Assembly (NCBI RefSeq): GCF_016904945.1
Contig: NZ_JADIKF010000040.1
Coordinates: forward strand, 1,463,806-1,527,805
Direction of reading: 5' to 3'
DNA from: Dyella mobilis
GTDB taxonomy: Bacteria; Pseudomonadota; Gammaproteobacteria; Xanthomonadales; Rhodanobacteraceae
DNA: 64,000 nt
The translations under genes and the position numbers were made by a program. The notes under the pieces were generated by a model. That model searched no databases, was not told the origin of the DNA, and worked only from the letters and a program-made list of their open reading frames with translations. Of the stretch, positions 1 to 10,000 are shown piece after piece; the first letter of the stretch is position 1; each line of letters opens with the position of its first letter.

Positions 1-213
1 CTGCACCGCGGCGAACAACAGAATGAAGGCATCCGCCGGACCGGTCTTGGAAAATGCACCGGACATCACCAGCCAGAACGGCAGAATGGTGAGAAACGCC
101 GCGGCGGCAAAGCCGGTCATATAGCCTTTCAGGCTGACGTGGATTTCGCTCACGCCATCGTGGGCTTCATCGTGATGGCCGTCATCGTGCGCATGCTGGG
201 CATGGTCGCTCAC
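1..213 (-). CDS. cyoD: cytochrome bo3 ubiquinol oxidase subunit IV (partial)
   Basis: Small membrane subunit of the proton-pumping quinol oxidase, thought to help assemble the copper site of subunit I. Only the first 71 codons are in the window; the 3' end lies beyond position 1. The N-terminus is His/Asp-rich (SDHAQHAHDDGHHDEAHDG) and is followed by a segment typical of CyoD (LKGYMTGFAAAAFLTILPFW) that begins the first membrane helix. The start is GTG, overlapping the TGA stop of cyoC in a GTGA junction, so it is the last visible gene of a cyoABCD operon. Identification rests mainly on gene order and the helix pattern. Confidence 0.85.
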   Translation of the reverse strand, partial: MSDHAQHAHDDGHHDEAHDGVSEIHVSLKGYMTGFAAAAFLTILPFWLVMSGAFSKTGPADAFILLFAAVQ

Positions 214-848
214 GTCAGCACTCCCATCAGGTAAACGAAACTGAAGACCCCCACCCAGACCACGTCGAGGAAGTGCCAGAACATCGACAGGCACATCAGC
301 CGGCGCTTGTTGGCGGCAGTCAATCCTTTCTTTCCGACCTGTACCAGCAACACGATCATCCAGATCAGCCCGCAAGTGACGTGCAGGCCGTGCGTGCCGA
401 CCAGGCCAAAGAACGAAGACAGGAAGGCACTGCGCTGCGGACCCGCGCCAATGGAAACCAGGTGCGCGAACTCGGTGAGTTCCAATGCGATAAAGCCCGC
501 ACCCAGAAACCACGTAACGATCAGCCACGCCATCATCGGCCCGCGCCGATTCTGCTGCATTTCCAGCACCGAAAAGCCATAGGTGATCGAGGAGAGCAGC
601 AGCAGCGTGGTATTCACCGCAACGATGGGCAGCTCCAACACCTGCGCCGCCGAAGGCCCGCCGGCATATTCGCGCCCGAGCACGCCGTAGGTGGCGAACA
701 GGCACGCGAAGATGAGGCAGTCGCTCATCAGGTACATCCAGAATCCGAACAGCGTGGCGTTTTCCGGATGGTGATCTTCGGTGACGTGGAAGCTCAGTGC
801 CGCTTCCCCGCCATTACCCCCGTTTACGGTCATGGTCATGTCGGACAT
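210..848 (-). CDS. cyoC: cytochrome bo3 ubiquinol oxidase subunit III
   Basis: Membrane subunit III of the heme-copper quinol oxidase. It has no redox centre but stabilises subunit I. The 212-residue product has about five hydrophobic helices and the conserved stretch GTHGLHVTCGLIWM, plus the C-terminal HFLDVVWVGVFSFVYLMG typical of the COX3/CyoC family. The length matches the family (about 200 residues). It starts 4 nt after cyoB and overlaps cyoD, so the operon is translationally compact. The N-terminal 30 residues (MSDMTMTVNGGNGG and on) are polar and probably cytoplasmic. Confidence 0.95.
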   Translation of the reverse strand: MSDMTMTVNGGNGGEAALSFHVTEDHHPENATLFGFWMYLMSDCLIFACLFATYGVLGREYAGGPSAAQVLELPIVAVNTTLLLLSSITYGFSVLEMQQNRRGPMMAWLIVTWFLGAGFIALELTEFAHLVSIGAGPQRSAFLSSFFGLVGTHGLHVTCGLIWMIVLLVQVGKKGLTAANKRRLMCLSMFWHFLDVVWVGVFSFVYLMGVLT

Positions 849-852
849 AACA

Positions 853-2844
853 TCAGGCTCCGGCGCGGGCAGCTTCGACGCGACCCACTTCGTCGGCGGG
901 AATGTAATAGTCGCGGTCGTAATTGAAAGTGTGGTGGATGGCCACTGCCAGCAGCGCCACGAAAGAGACGATCGCTATCAGCCACATGTACCAGACCATG
1001 GCGAAGCCGAAGACAAAGCTCAGCGCCGCCAGGTACACGCCGGTACCGGTGTTCTTCGGCATGTGGATGGGCAGGAAACCTTGCGTCGGCCTGGTCCACT
1101 TGTGCTGCTTCATCTGCCACCAGGTATCGATGTCGTGCACCTGCGGCGTGAAGGCGAAGTTGTAGGGTGGCGGCGGCGAAGAGGTGGACCACTCCAGGGT
1201 GCGCCCATGCCAGGGATCGCCATCGGTGTCGCGCAGCTTGTCGCGATGAAGAATGCTCACGCCGAACTGCACGATCATCGCCGCAATGCCGATCAGGATC
1301 AGCACCGCGCCGAACGCCGCGATCTCAAACCATATCTGCAATGAAGGGTCGTCGAAGTGACGCAAGCGGCGCGTCACGCCCATCAGGCCCAACAGATACA
1401 GCGGCATGAAGGCGAAATAGAAGCCGGCCACCCAGAACCAGAACGAGACCTTGCCCCAGAACGGATCGAGCCGGAAGCCGAACGCCTTGGGAAACCAGTA
1501 GTTGACGCCGGCGAACATGCCGAACAGCACGCCGCCGATGATCACGTTGTGGAAGTGCGCAATCAGGAACAGGCTGTTGTGCAAGGCGAAGTCCGCTGGC
1601 GGTACCGCCAGCAACACGCCGGTCATGCCGCCGATGGCGAAGGTCACGATAAACGCCACCACCCACATCATCGCCACGTCGAAGACGATGCGGCCGCGGT
1701 ACATGGTGAACATCCAGTTGAAGATCTTCGCTCCGGTGGGAATGGAGATAATCATCGTGGTGATGCCGAAGAACGAATTGACGCTGGCACCCGAACCCAT
1801 GGTAAAGAAGTGGTGCAGCCACACCAGGTAGGAAAGCACCGCGATCACCACGGTGGCGTATACCATCGAGGCGTAGCCAAACAGGCGCTTGCGCGAGAAT
1901 GTGGCGGTGACTTCGGAGAAAACGCCGAACGCTGGCAGTATCAGGATGTACACCTCCGGGTGTCCCCACACCCAGATGAGGTTGACGTACATCATGTAGT
2001 TGCCGCCAAGATCGTTGGTAAAGAAATGCGTACCCGCGTAGCGATCCAGCGTCAACAGGGCAAGCGTGGCGGTGAGCACGGGGAAGGCGGCGACGATCAG
2101 CACATTGGCCAGCAACGCCGTCCAGGTGAAGATCGGCATCTTCATCATGTTCATGCCCGGCGCACGCATTTTCACGATGGTGGCGATCATGTTGATGCCC
2201 GATAGCGTGGTGCCCACGCCTGCCACCTGCAATCCCCAGATCCAGTAATCCACTCCGGTATCCGGACTGGTAGGCAACTCCGACAGCGGCGGATAGGCCA
2301 GCCAGCCGGTGCGCGCAAAGACGCCGATAAACAACGATGTCATCACCAGCAAGGCGCCGGCCACGGTCATCCAGAAACTGAAGTTGTTGAGGAAGGGAAA
2401 CGCCACGTCGCGCGAGCCGATCTGCAACGGCATGACGAAATTGATCAGGCCGGTGATGAACGGCATGGCGACGAAGAAGATCATGATCGTGCCGTGCGCG
2501 GTGAATATCTGGTCATAGTGCGAGGCCGGCAAAAAGCCTTCGTGGGAACCGAAGGCCACCGCCTGTTGCCCGCGCATCATCAGCGCATCGGCGAAACCGC
2601 GCAGCAGCATCACCAGCGCCAGCACGATGTACATGATGCCGATCTTCTTGTGGTCCACGCTGGTGAACCATTCGCGCCAGAGATAGCCCCACTTGCGGTA
2701 GTAGGTCACCAGGCCCAGTACGGCGATGCCGCCGATGGCCACGCCAATGAAGGTGAAGATCAAGATGGGTTCGTGGTACGGGATGGACTCCAGCGAGAGG
2801 CGTCCGAAAATCAGCCTGGCGAGGTCGGGAGAGTGAAGAGTCAT
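853..2844 (-). CDS. cyoB: cytochrome bo3 ubiquinol oxidase subunit I
   Basis: Catalytic subunit that oxidises ubiquinol, reduces O2 to water and pumps protons. The 663-residue length equals that of E. coli CyoB. Visible signatures are the quinone-site region RGFADALMMRGQQ, the active-site HPEVY motif in the Cu-B region, and the downstream HH pair in VWLHHFFTMG. The start chosen is the ATG at 2844, giving MTLHSPDLARLIFGRLSLES; further ATGs upstream (for example at 2856) are in frame but overlap the end of cyoA. It sits between cyoA and cyoC in the usual order. Confidence 0.97.
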   Translation of the reverse strand: MTLHSPDLARLIFGRLSLESIPYHEPILIFTFIGVAIGGIAVLGLVTYYRKWGYLWREWFTSVDHKKIGIMYIVLALVMLLRGFADALMMRGQQAVAFGSHEGFLPASHYDQIFTAHGTIMIFFVAMPFITGLINFVMPLQIGSRDVAFPFLNNFSFWMTVAGALLVMTSLFIGVFARTGWLAYPPLSELPTSPDTGVDYWIWGLQVAGVGTTLSGINMIATIVKMRAPGMNMMKMPIFTWTALLANVLIVAAFPVLTATLALLTLDRYAGTHFFTNDLGGNYMMYVNLIWVWGHPEVYILILPAFGVFSEVTATFSRKRLFGYASMVYATVVIAVLSYLVWLHHFFTMGSGASVNSFFGITTMIISIPTGAKIFNWMFTMYRGRIVFDVAMMWVVAFIVTFAIGGMTGVLLAVPPADFALHNSLFLIAHFHNVIIGGVLFGMFAGVNYWFPKAFGFRLDPFWGKVSFWFWVAGFYFAFMPLYLLGLMGVTRRLRHFDDPSLQIWFEIAAFGAVLILIGIAAMIVQFGVSILHRDKLRDTDGDPWHGRTLEWSTSSPPPPYNFAFTPQVHDIDTWWQMKQHKWTRPTQGFLPIHMPKNTGTGVYLAALSFVFGFAMVWYMWLIAIVSFVALLAVAIHHTFNYDRDYYIPADEVGRVEAARAGA

Positions 2845-2863
2845 CGCGGCACCCATGCTGAGT

Positions 2864-3826
2864 TCACTGCGGATGAGCCATCGGCATGGCCGCATGGCTG
2901 TCGGTCGAAGCGGATGCCTCACCGCCCCCGCCAGGCCCCGGCATGCGAAGCATGTCCATGCAGTCGGGACCAGGGTGAACGCAGCGATTGACAATGGAAC
3001 GGTATAGTCCGGGCTCCACACTGCCGTAGTAGTGCACCGGATCCTTTTCGCTGGGCGCTTCCAGCGTCGTGTACGTAGCTTGATCCAGCATGCCGCCATG
3101 GCTCTTGGCCTGCGCCACCCACTTGGCGAAATCATCCTCGCTCATGCCATGGAAGATGAAGTTCATGTACGAGAAGCCATCGCCGCTGTAGTTGGCCGAC
3201 ATGCCCTGATAGTCGCCCGGCTTGTTGATTACCGCTTGCAGCGTGGTTTGCATGCCCGGCATGGCGTAGATCTGCCCGGCCAGCGCAGGGATGAAGAACG
3301 AATTCATCACCGTGGAGGCCGTGAGATGGAAGCGAATCGGCCGATCCACCGGCGCCGCCAACTCGTTTACCACCGCCAGATTTTGCTCGGGGTAGATAAA
3401 CAGCCACTTCCAATCGAGCGCAACCACGTCCACGTCCAGCGGCCTGGTATCCGCCGGCACCGCCTTCCCCGCCGCAATGCGATCAAGCGGGCGGTAGGGA
3501 TCGAGCTTGTGCGTGCTGACCCAGGTGATCGCGCCCAGCGCAATGATGATCAGCAGCGGCGCCGACCAGATCATCAGTTCCACGATGGTGGAGTGATCCC
3601 ACTCGGGGTCGTAGTGCGCCTTGTGATTGGATTCCCGATATCGCCAGGCGAACACCAGGGTGGCGATGATCACCGGCACCACGATCAGCAGCATCAGCAC
3701 GAACGAGGTGATGATCAAATTGCGCTGCTGCAGCGCGACGTCACCGGACGGCGACATCAACACCGTGTGGCACCCAGACAAGGCCAGGGGCAGGGCTAGC
3801 AGTAGCAGTCCGCGGAGAGTCTTCAT
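2864..3826 (-). CDS. cyoA: cytochrome bo3 ubiquinol oxidase subunit II (lipoprotein)
   Basis: Subunit II of the quinol oxidase, with two membrane helices and a periplasmic cupredoxin domain. The 320-residue product begins with a lipoprotein signal (LLLLALPLALSGC), so Cys22 is probably lipidated. Two helices follow (LIITSFVLMLLIVVPVIIATLVF and LMIWSAPLLIIIALGAITW). The cupredoxin domain lacks the paired cysteines of a Cu-A centre, which separates it from cytochrome c oxidase and supports a quinol donor. The extended C-terminal tail (GPGGGGEASASTDSHAAMPM) is low complexity. It is the first gene of the leftward operon. Confidence 0.95.
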   Translation of the reverse strand: MKTLRGLLLLALPLALSGCHTVLMSPSGDVALQQRNLIITSFVLMLLIVVPVIIATLVFAWRYRESNHKAHYDPEWDHSTIVELMIWSAPLLIIIALGAITWVSTHKLDPYRPLDRIAAGKAVPADTRPLDVDVVALDWKWLFIYPEQNLAVVNELAAPVDRPIRFHLTASTVMNSFFIPALAGQIYAMPGMQTTLQAVINKPGDYQGMSANYSGDGFSYMNFIFHGMSEDDFAKWVAQAKSHGGMLDQATYTTLEAPSEKDPVHYYGSVEPGLYRSIVNRCVHPGPDCMDMLRMPGPGGGGEASASTDSHAAMPMAHPQ

Positions 3827-4223
3827 GGACACGACCGACGCAACCGAGTGAAAAAGGGGGGGGTACTGCTGTGCGAACAAGGTACGCCGATCAATGGGCA
3901 GCACGCAAATGGTTCGAGCACCCGAGGCATCGCACTGCGGCATTTCGCCTGCCTGCCACGTGCTTGTCACGACCTCTCGTCGAGCGCGCAACGCCGCGTC
4001 ATCCCCCAGCGGGAGGGACGCTGCCGGAATGTGCAGGGCTCGTTCGATTTGCCGCGCATGATGCCAAGTCGACCCATGAATGCTTCGTGTGCAGGATGTA
4101 TGGGGTCCGCATGGCCGTGCCGATGCGGGCCCAAACGCCACGACGCCGCGAACGGGCCCCTAGCCTTGACGTCGCAACGGTGCCATGCTGTGGCCGCCGC
4201 ATCTCCCTATCCGAGCAACGACG
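3827..4223. other. divergent intergenic region between cyoA and the MFS/nar genes
   Basis: This 397-bp stretch separates the leftward cyo operon from the rightward transporter and nar genes, so it must hold at least the cyo promoter. It contains a run of eight G (3856-3863) directly preceded by five A, about 30 nt upstream of the cyoA start. I looked for FNR/Anr-type TTGAT-N4-ATCAA sites and saw no clear one. No convincing small gene is present. Confidence 0.5.
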
Positions 4224-5555
4224 ATGTCCAGTACGTTTGAGGATCAGCGCGAACCCGCCGGCTTCACCCCGGAAGACCTGGGGCGTATTCACGCCCATGC
4301 CCGACTGGCACCCGGCGAAATCGCCGTCGGCGTCATCGTGGGACGAACCGCGGAGTATTTCGACTTCTTCGTATTCGGCATTGCCTGCGTGCTGGTGTTT
4401 CCATCGGTATTCTTTCCCTTCGAAACCCCGCTCAACGGCATGCTGCTGTCGTTCGCGATTTTCTCGCTGGCCTTCATTTTCCGCCCGCTCGGCACCACGC
4501 TGTTCATGTCCTTCCAGCGGCGCTGGAGCCGCGGCACCAAGCTCACCATGGCGATGTTCCTGCTCGGCAGCGCCACCGCCGGCATGGCGTTCCTGCCCAG
4601 TTTCAATACCATTGGCGGCTGGGCGATTGGCCTGCTGGCCTTCTTCCGGTTGCTGCAAGGGCTCGCCATGGGCGGCTCGTGGGACGGCCTGCCGTCCCTG
4701 CTCGCGCTCAATACGCCACCAGAGCGGCGCGGCTGGTATGCCATGCTCGGTCAGCTCAGCGCACCGATCGGCTTCCTCATCGCCGGCGGGCTGTTCTTGT
4801 TCCTGCGCACCGAACTAACGAACAGCGACTTCATCGACTGGGGCTGGCGTTATCCGTTCTACGTGGCCTTCACCATCAACGTCGTGGCGCTGTTTGCGCG
4901 CCTGCGCCTGGTGGTGACGGAGGAATACACCCGCGCCATGGAAGAGCGCGAGCTGGCGCCGATCGGCATCATCGCCATGATCCAGCGCCAGGGCTACAAC
5001 ATTTTCCTGGGTGCCTTCGCCTCGCTCGCCAGCTATGCACTGTTCCATCTGATCACGATTTTCCCGCTGTCGTGGATCGCACTGGGTACCACTCAGTCGG
5101 TCGATGAGCTGCTCGGTGTGCAGATTATCGGCGCCTTCGCCGGCATCATCGGCATCATCGCCTCCGGCCTGGTGGCCGATCGCATCGGCCGCCGCACCAC
5201 CCTCGGCACGGCGGCTGCGCTGATCGGAGTATTCGCGCTGTTTGCGCCGTGGCTGCTGGGCGGCAGCAAGGCGGCGCAGGATGCCTTCATCATCATCGGC
5301 TTCCTGCTGTTGGGCTTTTCCTATGGTCAGGCCGCGGGCAGCGTCACGTCGAATTTCGAGATCCGGCTTCGCTACACCGGTGCCGCGCTGACTTCCGACT
5401 TTGCCTGGCTGCTCGGCGCAGCCTTTGCGCCGCTGATAGCGCTTGGCCTGTCCACGCGCTTCGGCCTGGTCGCAGTGAGCGTGTATCTGCTCTCCGGCGT
5501 GGCCTGCACACTGATCGCATTGCGGGTGAACAAGGCACTCGCCACCAAAGAATAG
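4224..5555 (+). CDS. MFS transporter, metabolite:H+ symporter-like
   Basis: A 443-residue inner-membrane transporter with about twelve helices. The N-terminal pattern (VGRTAEYFDFFVFGIA, then FRPLG, and FRLLQGLAMGGSWDG near residue 155) resembles the metabolite:H+ symporter (MHS) branch of the major facilitator superfamily, which moves organic acids or osmolytes. A second-half loop VADRIGRRTTLG is the MFS signature between helices 8 and 9. The substrate cannot be told from sequence. It starts at the ATG at 4224. It lies upstream of narK in the same direction with a 255-bp gap, so it may be independent of the nar operon. Confidence 0.85.
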   Translation: MSSTFEDQREPAGFTPEDLGRIHAHARLAPGEIAVGVIVGRTAEYFDFFVFGIACVLVFPSVFFPFETPLNGMLLSFAIFSLAFIFRPLGTTLFMSFQRRWSRGTKLTMAMFLLGSATAGMAFLPSFNTIGGWAIGLLAFFRLLQGLAMGGSWDGLPSLLALNTPPERRGWYAMLGQLSAPIGFLIAGGLFLFLRTELTNSDFIDWGWRYPFYVAFTINVVALFARLRLVVTEEYTRAMEERELAPIGIIAMIQRQGYNIFLGAFASLASYALFHLITIFPLSWIALGTTQSVDELLGVQIIGAFAGIIGIIASGLVADRIGRRTTLGTAAALIGVFALFAPWLLGGSKAAQDAFIIIGFLLLGFSYGQAAGSVTSNFEIRLRYTGAALTSDFAWLLGAAFAPLIALGLSTRFGLVAVSVYLLSGVACTLIALRVNKALATKE

Positions 5556-5574
5556 CCATCCACGGAAAGGCAAA

Positions 5575-5601
5575 CTCGGCACGTGGGAATGCGGTGCCGA
5601 G
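5575..5601 (+). terminator. hairpin after the MFS gene
   Basis: Perfect 8-bp inverted repeat CTCGGCAC / GTGCCGAG with an 11-nt loop, starting 19 nt after the MFS stop codon. There is no following T-run, so it is at most a weak or Rho-assisted terminator. It separates the MFS gene from narK. Confidence 0.35.
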
Positions 5602-5810
5602 ACGTTAACGGCGGCGTCACCTTGCGCTAACGAGCGCTCCATAATTCTTCGAGGCAGCGAAGACAAACCCGCGCGCTCTACGTATTGTGGTGCGCCAGGC
5701 GAGTTGTCGTTGCCATCTCGCACGTTGCACGAACACAGGTTCCAAGGACTGGCCGCACCGTCTGGCTGCGGCGGGCGCGTTGTGGCGACAAAACACTCAA
5801 GGGAGAGGGT

Positions 5811-7052
5811 ATGAGTGCCGCGTACAGGGTGTTGTTCGTCAGCACGTTTGCGTTCGTCACGTGTTTTGCGGTCTGGATGGCCTTCGGCGTCATCGGCATT
5901 CCCATCCGCCACGAGCTCAATCTCAACGCCACCGAGTTCGGCTTTCTTACCGCCACTCCTGTGCTGAGCGGCGCAGCCCTGCGCCTGCCGCTGGGCATCT
6001 GGACCGACCGCTTCGGCGGCCGCAGCGTAATGACCATCCTGCTGGTGGTCGCCGCCATCCCGGTGTGGCTGGTGAGCTATGCCACGCAACTGTGGCAATT
6101 CCTCGCCATCGGATTGTGCCTTGGCGCCGTGGGTGCCTCCTTCGCAGTCGGCACTCCTTATGTCGCACGCTTCTTTCCCGCCAACCGGCGCGGCTTTGCC
6201 ATGGGCTTCTTCGGTGCCGGCACCAGCGGCGCCGCGCTCAACATGTTTGTGGCACCGATTATCGTGGACAGGTGGGGCTGGCGCGCCGTACCGCACATCT
6301 ACGCCATCGCATTGCTGGTTACCGCGGCGATCTTCTGGCTGCTTTCCGCGCCGGACCCGGGGCTTGGCGGCAAGCAGAAGCCGCCGGGCTTTGCGCAACA
6401 GATGAAAGTATTGCGCGATCCGCGCGTGTGGAAGTATTGCCAGTATTACTCGCTGACCTTCGGCGGCTTTACCGCCTTGTCGCTGTGGATGCCGCAATAC
6501 TTTTCCGGCGAATACGGACTCGGCATCGCCATGGCCTCTGCCCTGGCGGCCAGCTTCTCGCTGCCCGCCGGCGCGCTGCGTGCGGTCGGCGGCGTGCTCT
6601 CCGATCGCGTCGGTGCGCACGCGCTGACCTGGTGGGTGTTGTGGCTGGCGTGGATCGCCCTGTTCCTGCTTTCCTATCCGCAAACGCAGATGGTGGTGCA
6701 GACCATCCGCGGACCGGCCAGCTTCCACATCGGACTGAATCTGTGGACCTTCACGCCGCTGCTGTTTGTGCTGGGCGTCGCGCTGGCCTTTGGCATGGCG
6801 TCGACCTTCAAATATCTCGGCGATGATTTTTCCGACTCGCTCGGCGTCGTTACCGGCATCGTCGGCCTTGCCGGCGGCCTGGGCGGCTTTCTGCTGCCGA
6901 TCCTGTGGGGTGGCCTGCTGGATCTGCTCGGCATTCGCTCGAGCGCCTTCATGCTTTTGTACGGCATCGTGTGGGTGTCGCTGATCCTGATCTATTTCAC
7001 CGAAGTGCGCCAAATGGACATCCGCGGACGCAAAGCCAACCCGCAGTCCTGA
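5811..7052 (+). CDS. narK: nitrate/nitrite transporter NarK
   Basis: A 413-residue MFS permease of the nitrate/nitrite porter family, importing nitrate and/or exporting nitrite for respiratory nitrate reduction. Family hallmarks are RLPLGIWTDRFGGR and the glycine-rich nitrate-signature regions GFFGAGTSGAALNMF and GIVGLAGGLGGFLLP. The ATG at 5811 follows a purine-rich ribosome site (GGGAGAGGG). It lies 27 nt upstream of narG and is almost certainly its operon partner. With one 12-helix domain, it resembles single NarK1 or NarK2 proteins rather than the fused NarK1K2 form. Which direction it transports cannot be read from sequence. Confidence 0.93.
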   Translation: MSAAYRVLFVSTFAFVTCFAVWMAFGVIGIPIRHELNLNATEFGFLTATPVLSGAALRLPLGIWTDRFGGRSVMTILLVVAAIPVWLVSYATQLWQFLAIGLCLGAVGASFAVGTPYVARFFPANRRGFAMGFFGAGTSGAALNMFVAPIIVDRWGWRAVPHIYAIALLVTAAIFWLLSAPDPGLGGKQKPPGFAQQMKVLRDPRVWKYCQYYSLTFGGFTALSLWMPQYFSGEYGLGIAMASALAASFSLPAGALRAVGGVLSDRVGAHALTWWVLWLAWIALFLLSYPQTQMVVQTIRGPASFHIGLNLWTFTPLLFVLGVALAFGMASTFKYLGDDFSDSLGVVTGIVGLAGGLGGFLLPILWGGLLDLLGIRSSAFMLLYGIVWVSLILIYFTEVRQMDIRGRKANPQS

Positions 7053-7079
7053 GCACCGCCGCATCGCCTGGAGATTTGC

Positions 7080-10000
7080 ATGAGTCACTTCCTGGACCGC
7101 CTGCGCTACTTCTCGCGGCGCCGCGAGCCTTTTGCGAACGGACTTGGCGAAGTCCGCGCCGAGAACCGCCAATGGGAAGACGGTTACCGCAACCGCTGGC
7201 AACACGACAAGATCGTGCGCTCCACCCATGGCGTAAATTGCACCGGCTCATGTAGCTGGAAGATCTATGTCAAAGGCGGCATCGTCACCTGGGAAACCCA
7301 GCAGACCGACTATCCGCGCACCCGCCCCGGCATGCCCAATCACGAACCGCGCGGCTGTTCGCGCGGCGCTTCCTACTCCTGGTATCTGTACAGCGCCAAT
7401 CGCCTGAAGTACCCGATGATCCGCGGCCGTCTGCTGCGGCGCTGGCGCGAAGCACGCAAAAACATGGCCCCGGTGGATGCATGGGCGGCATTAATGGCCG
7501 ATCCGCAAGGCACCGACTACAAAGCCGCGCGCGGCCTTGGCGGCTTCGTGCGCGCCAACTGGGAAGAAGCACTGGAGATCGTCGCCGCTTCCAACGTTCA
7601 CACCATCAAGCAGCATGGTCCGGATCGAGTGATCGGCTTCTCGCCCATTCCCGCGATGTCGATGGTCTCTTTCGCCGCCGGCGCACGCTACCTCGGACTG
7701 ATCGGCGGCACCATGCTGTCGTTTTACGACTGGTATTGCGACCTGCCCCCGTCCAGCCCGCAGACCTGGGGCGAGCAGACCGACGTGCCCGAATCGGCCG
7801 ACTGGTACAACGCCGGCTACATCATCGCCTGGGGCTCGAACGTGCCGCAAACGCGCACGCCCGATGCGCATTTCTTCGTCGAAGCCCGCTACAACGGCAC
7901 GCAAGTGGTCGCCGTCACTCCCGATTATTCGGAAGTGGCGAAGCTGTCCGACCTGTGGCTGCATCCGCGGCAAGGCACCGACGCGGCGCTGGCGATGGCG
8001 ATGGGCCACGTGATCCTGCGCGAGTTCTTCCTGGATCGCCAGAGCGATTATTTCCAGGACTATTGTCGACGCTATACAGACCTTCCCTTGCTGGTCACCC
8101 TGCGCCGCGATGGCGAACACTGGATTCCGGATCGCTATCTGCGCGCCGGCGATTTTGCCGATGCGCTGGGCAGCCCCGGCCACGCCGAGTGGAAAACCGT
8201 CGGCTTCGACCAACATGGCAAGCTGGTCGTGCCACAAGGTGCGATCGGCTTCCGCTGGCCGGGCAAGGACAGTCCGGATCACGGTAAATGGAATCTCGAG
8301 CAGAAGGCTGCGGACGGAAGCGAGATCGAACTGAGCCTGAGCCAGATCGACCATAGCGACGATGTACTCGAGGTGGCCTTCCCTTATTTCGGCGGTACGC
8401 CGCACGAACATTTCCCGCATAACGAACAGGATGGCGACGTACTGCTGCGCCGCACGCCGGTACGCCGTGTCGCCACCCGCGATGGCGAGTTGATGGTCGC
8501 CACGGTGTTTGACCTGCTGTGCGCGCATTACAGCCTTGACCGCAAACTCGGCGGTGCCTGCGCCAGCTGCTACGAAGACAATATCCCCTACACACCTACG
8601 TGGCAGCAGGCGATCACCGGCGTATCCGCGGAGCATGCCATCAGCGTGGCGCGCGCCTTCGCCGCCAATGCCGAGAAAACGCGCGGGCGGTCGATGGTGA
8701 TCATCGGCGCCGGCATGAACCACTGGTTCCACCAGGACATGAACTACCGCAGCATCATCAACATGCTGATGCTGTGCGGAACCATCGGCGTTTCCGGTGG
8801 CGGCTGGGCGCACTATGTGGGACAGGAAAAACTGCGCCCGCAAACCGGCTGGAGCGTGCTCGCCTTCGCGCTGGATTGGGTGCGTCCGCCGCGCCACATG
8901 AACGGCACCTCGTTCTTCTATGCGCATTCGGATCAATGGCGCTACGAAAAACTCGACGTCGATGAATTGCTGTCACCCCTCGCACCGCGCGGCAAATACG
9001 GCCGCAGCCTGATCGACTGCAACGTGCGGGCGGAGCGCATGGGCTGGCTGCCTTCCGCGCCGCAGCTGGCGCGCAACCCGCTTGACGTTGCGCGCGCAGC
9101 CAAGCAGTCCGGCATGGAGCCGCGTGACTATGTCGCCCAATCGCTGCAATCGGGCGAACTGCGCATGGCCTGCGAAGATCCGGACAATCCCGTCAACTTC
9201 CCGCGCAATCTTTTCATCTGGCGCTCCAACCTGTTTGGCTCTTCCGGCAAGGGACACGAGTATTTCCTGCGCCACTTCCTCGGCACCAAGCACGGTCTGC
9301 AAGGCAAGGACCTGGGCGAAGAAGGCGGCCACAAGCCGGAAGAAGTCGTCTGGCACGAGCAAGCGCCGGAAGGAAAACTGGACCTGGTGGTGACGCTCGA
9401 TTTCCGCATGTCCACCTCCTGCCTCTACTCGGACATCGTGCTACCCACCGCATCCTGGTATGAGAAGAACGACCTCAACACCTCCGACATGCATCCCTTT
9501 ATCCATCCGCTGTCGGCGGCGGTGGATCCGGTGTGGGAATCGCGCAGCGACTGGGAAATCTTCAAGGCGATTGCCAAGCGCTTTTCCGAACTGACGGAAA
9601 ACCAGTTGGGTGTGGAACAGGATGTGATGCTGACGCCGATCCTGCACGACACCGCCGGCGAACTGGCGCAACCCTTCGAAGTGCGCGACTGGAAGAAAGG
9701 GGAATGCCCGTTTACTCCCGGCGTGACCGCGCCCAATATCGTCTTCGTCGAACGCGACTATCCAGCCACCTACGCACGCTTTACCTCCCTCGGCCCGCTG
9801 CTGGAAAAACTGGGCAACGGCGGCAAAGGCATCGGCTGGAACACGGAAGAAGAAGTGCGCGGCCTGGCCGCGTTGAACTACACGGTGGAAGACGGCCCCA
9901 CCAAAGGCCGGCCGCGGATCATGAGCGACATCGATGCGGCCGAGGTGATCCTGTACCTCGCGCCGGAAACCAACGGCCAGGTGGCCGTAAAAGCCTGGGA

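Noticed and set aside
5556..5810. FNR/Anr binding site in front of narK
   Set aside because: No TTGAT-N4-ATCAA-type sequence was found in this gap. Regulation by oxygen cannot be shown from the sequence.
4815..7229. Reading frame of 804 codons on the - strand opposite the MFS and narK genes
   Set aside because: It is antisense to two clear transporters and is low-complexity Gln/Arg/Gly-rich, typical of a shadow frame.
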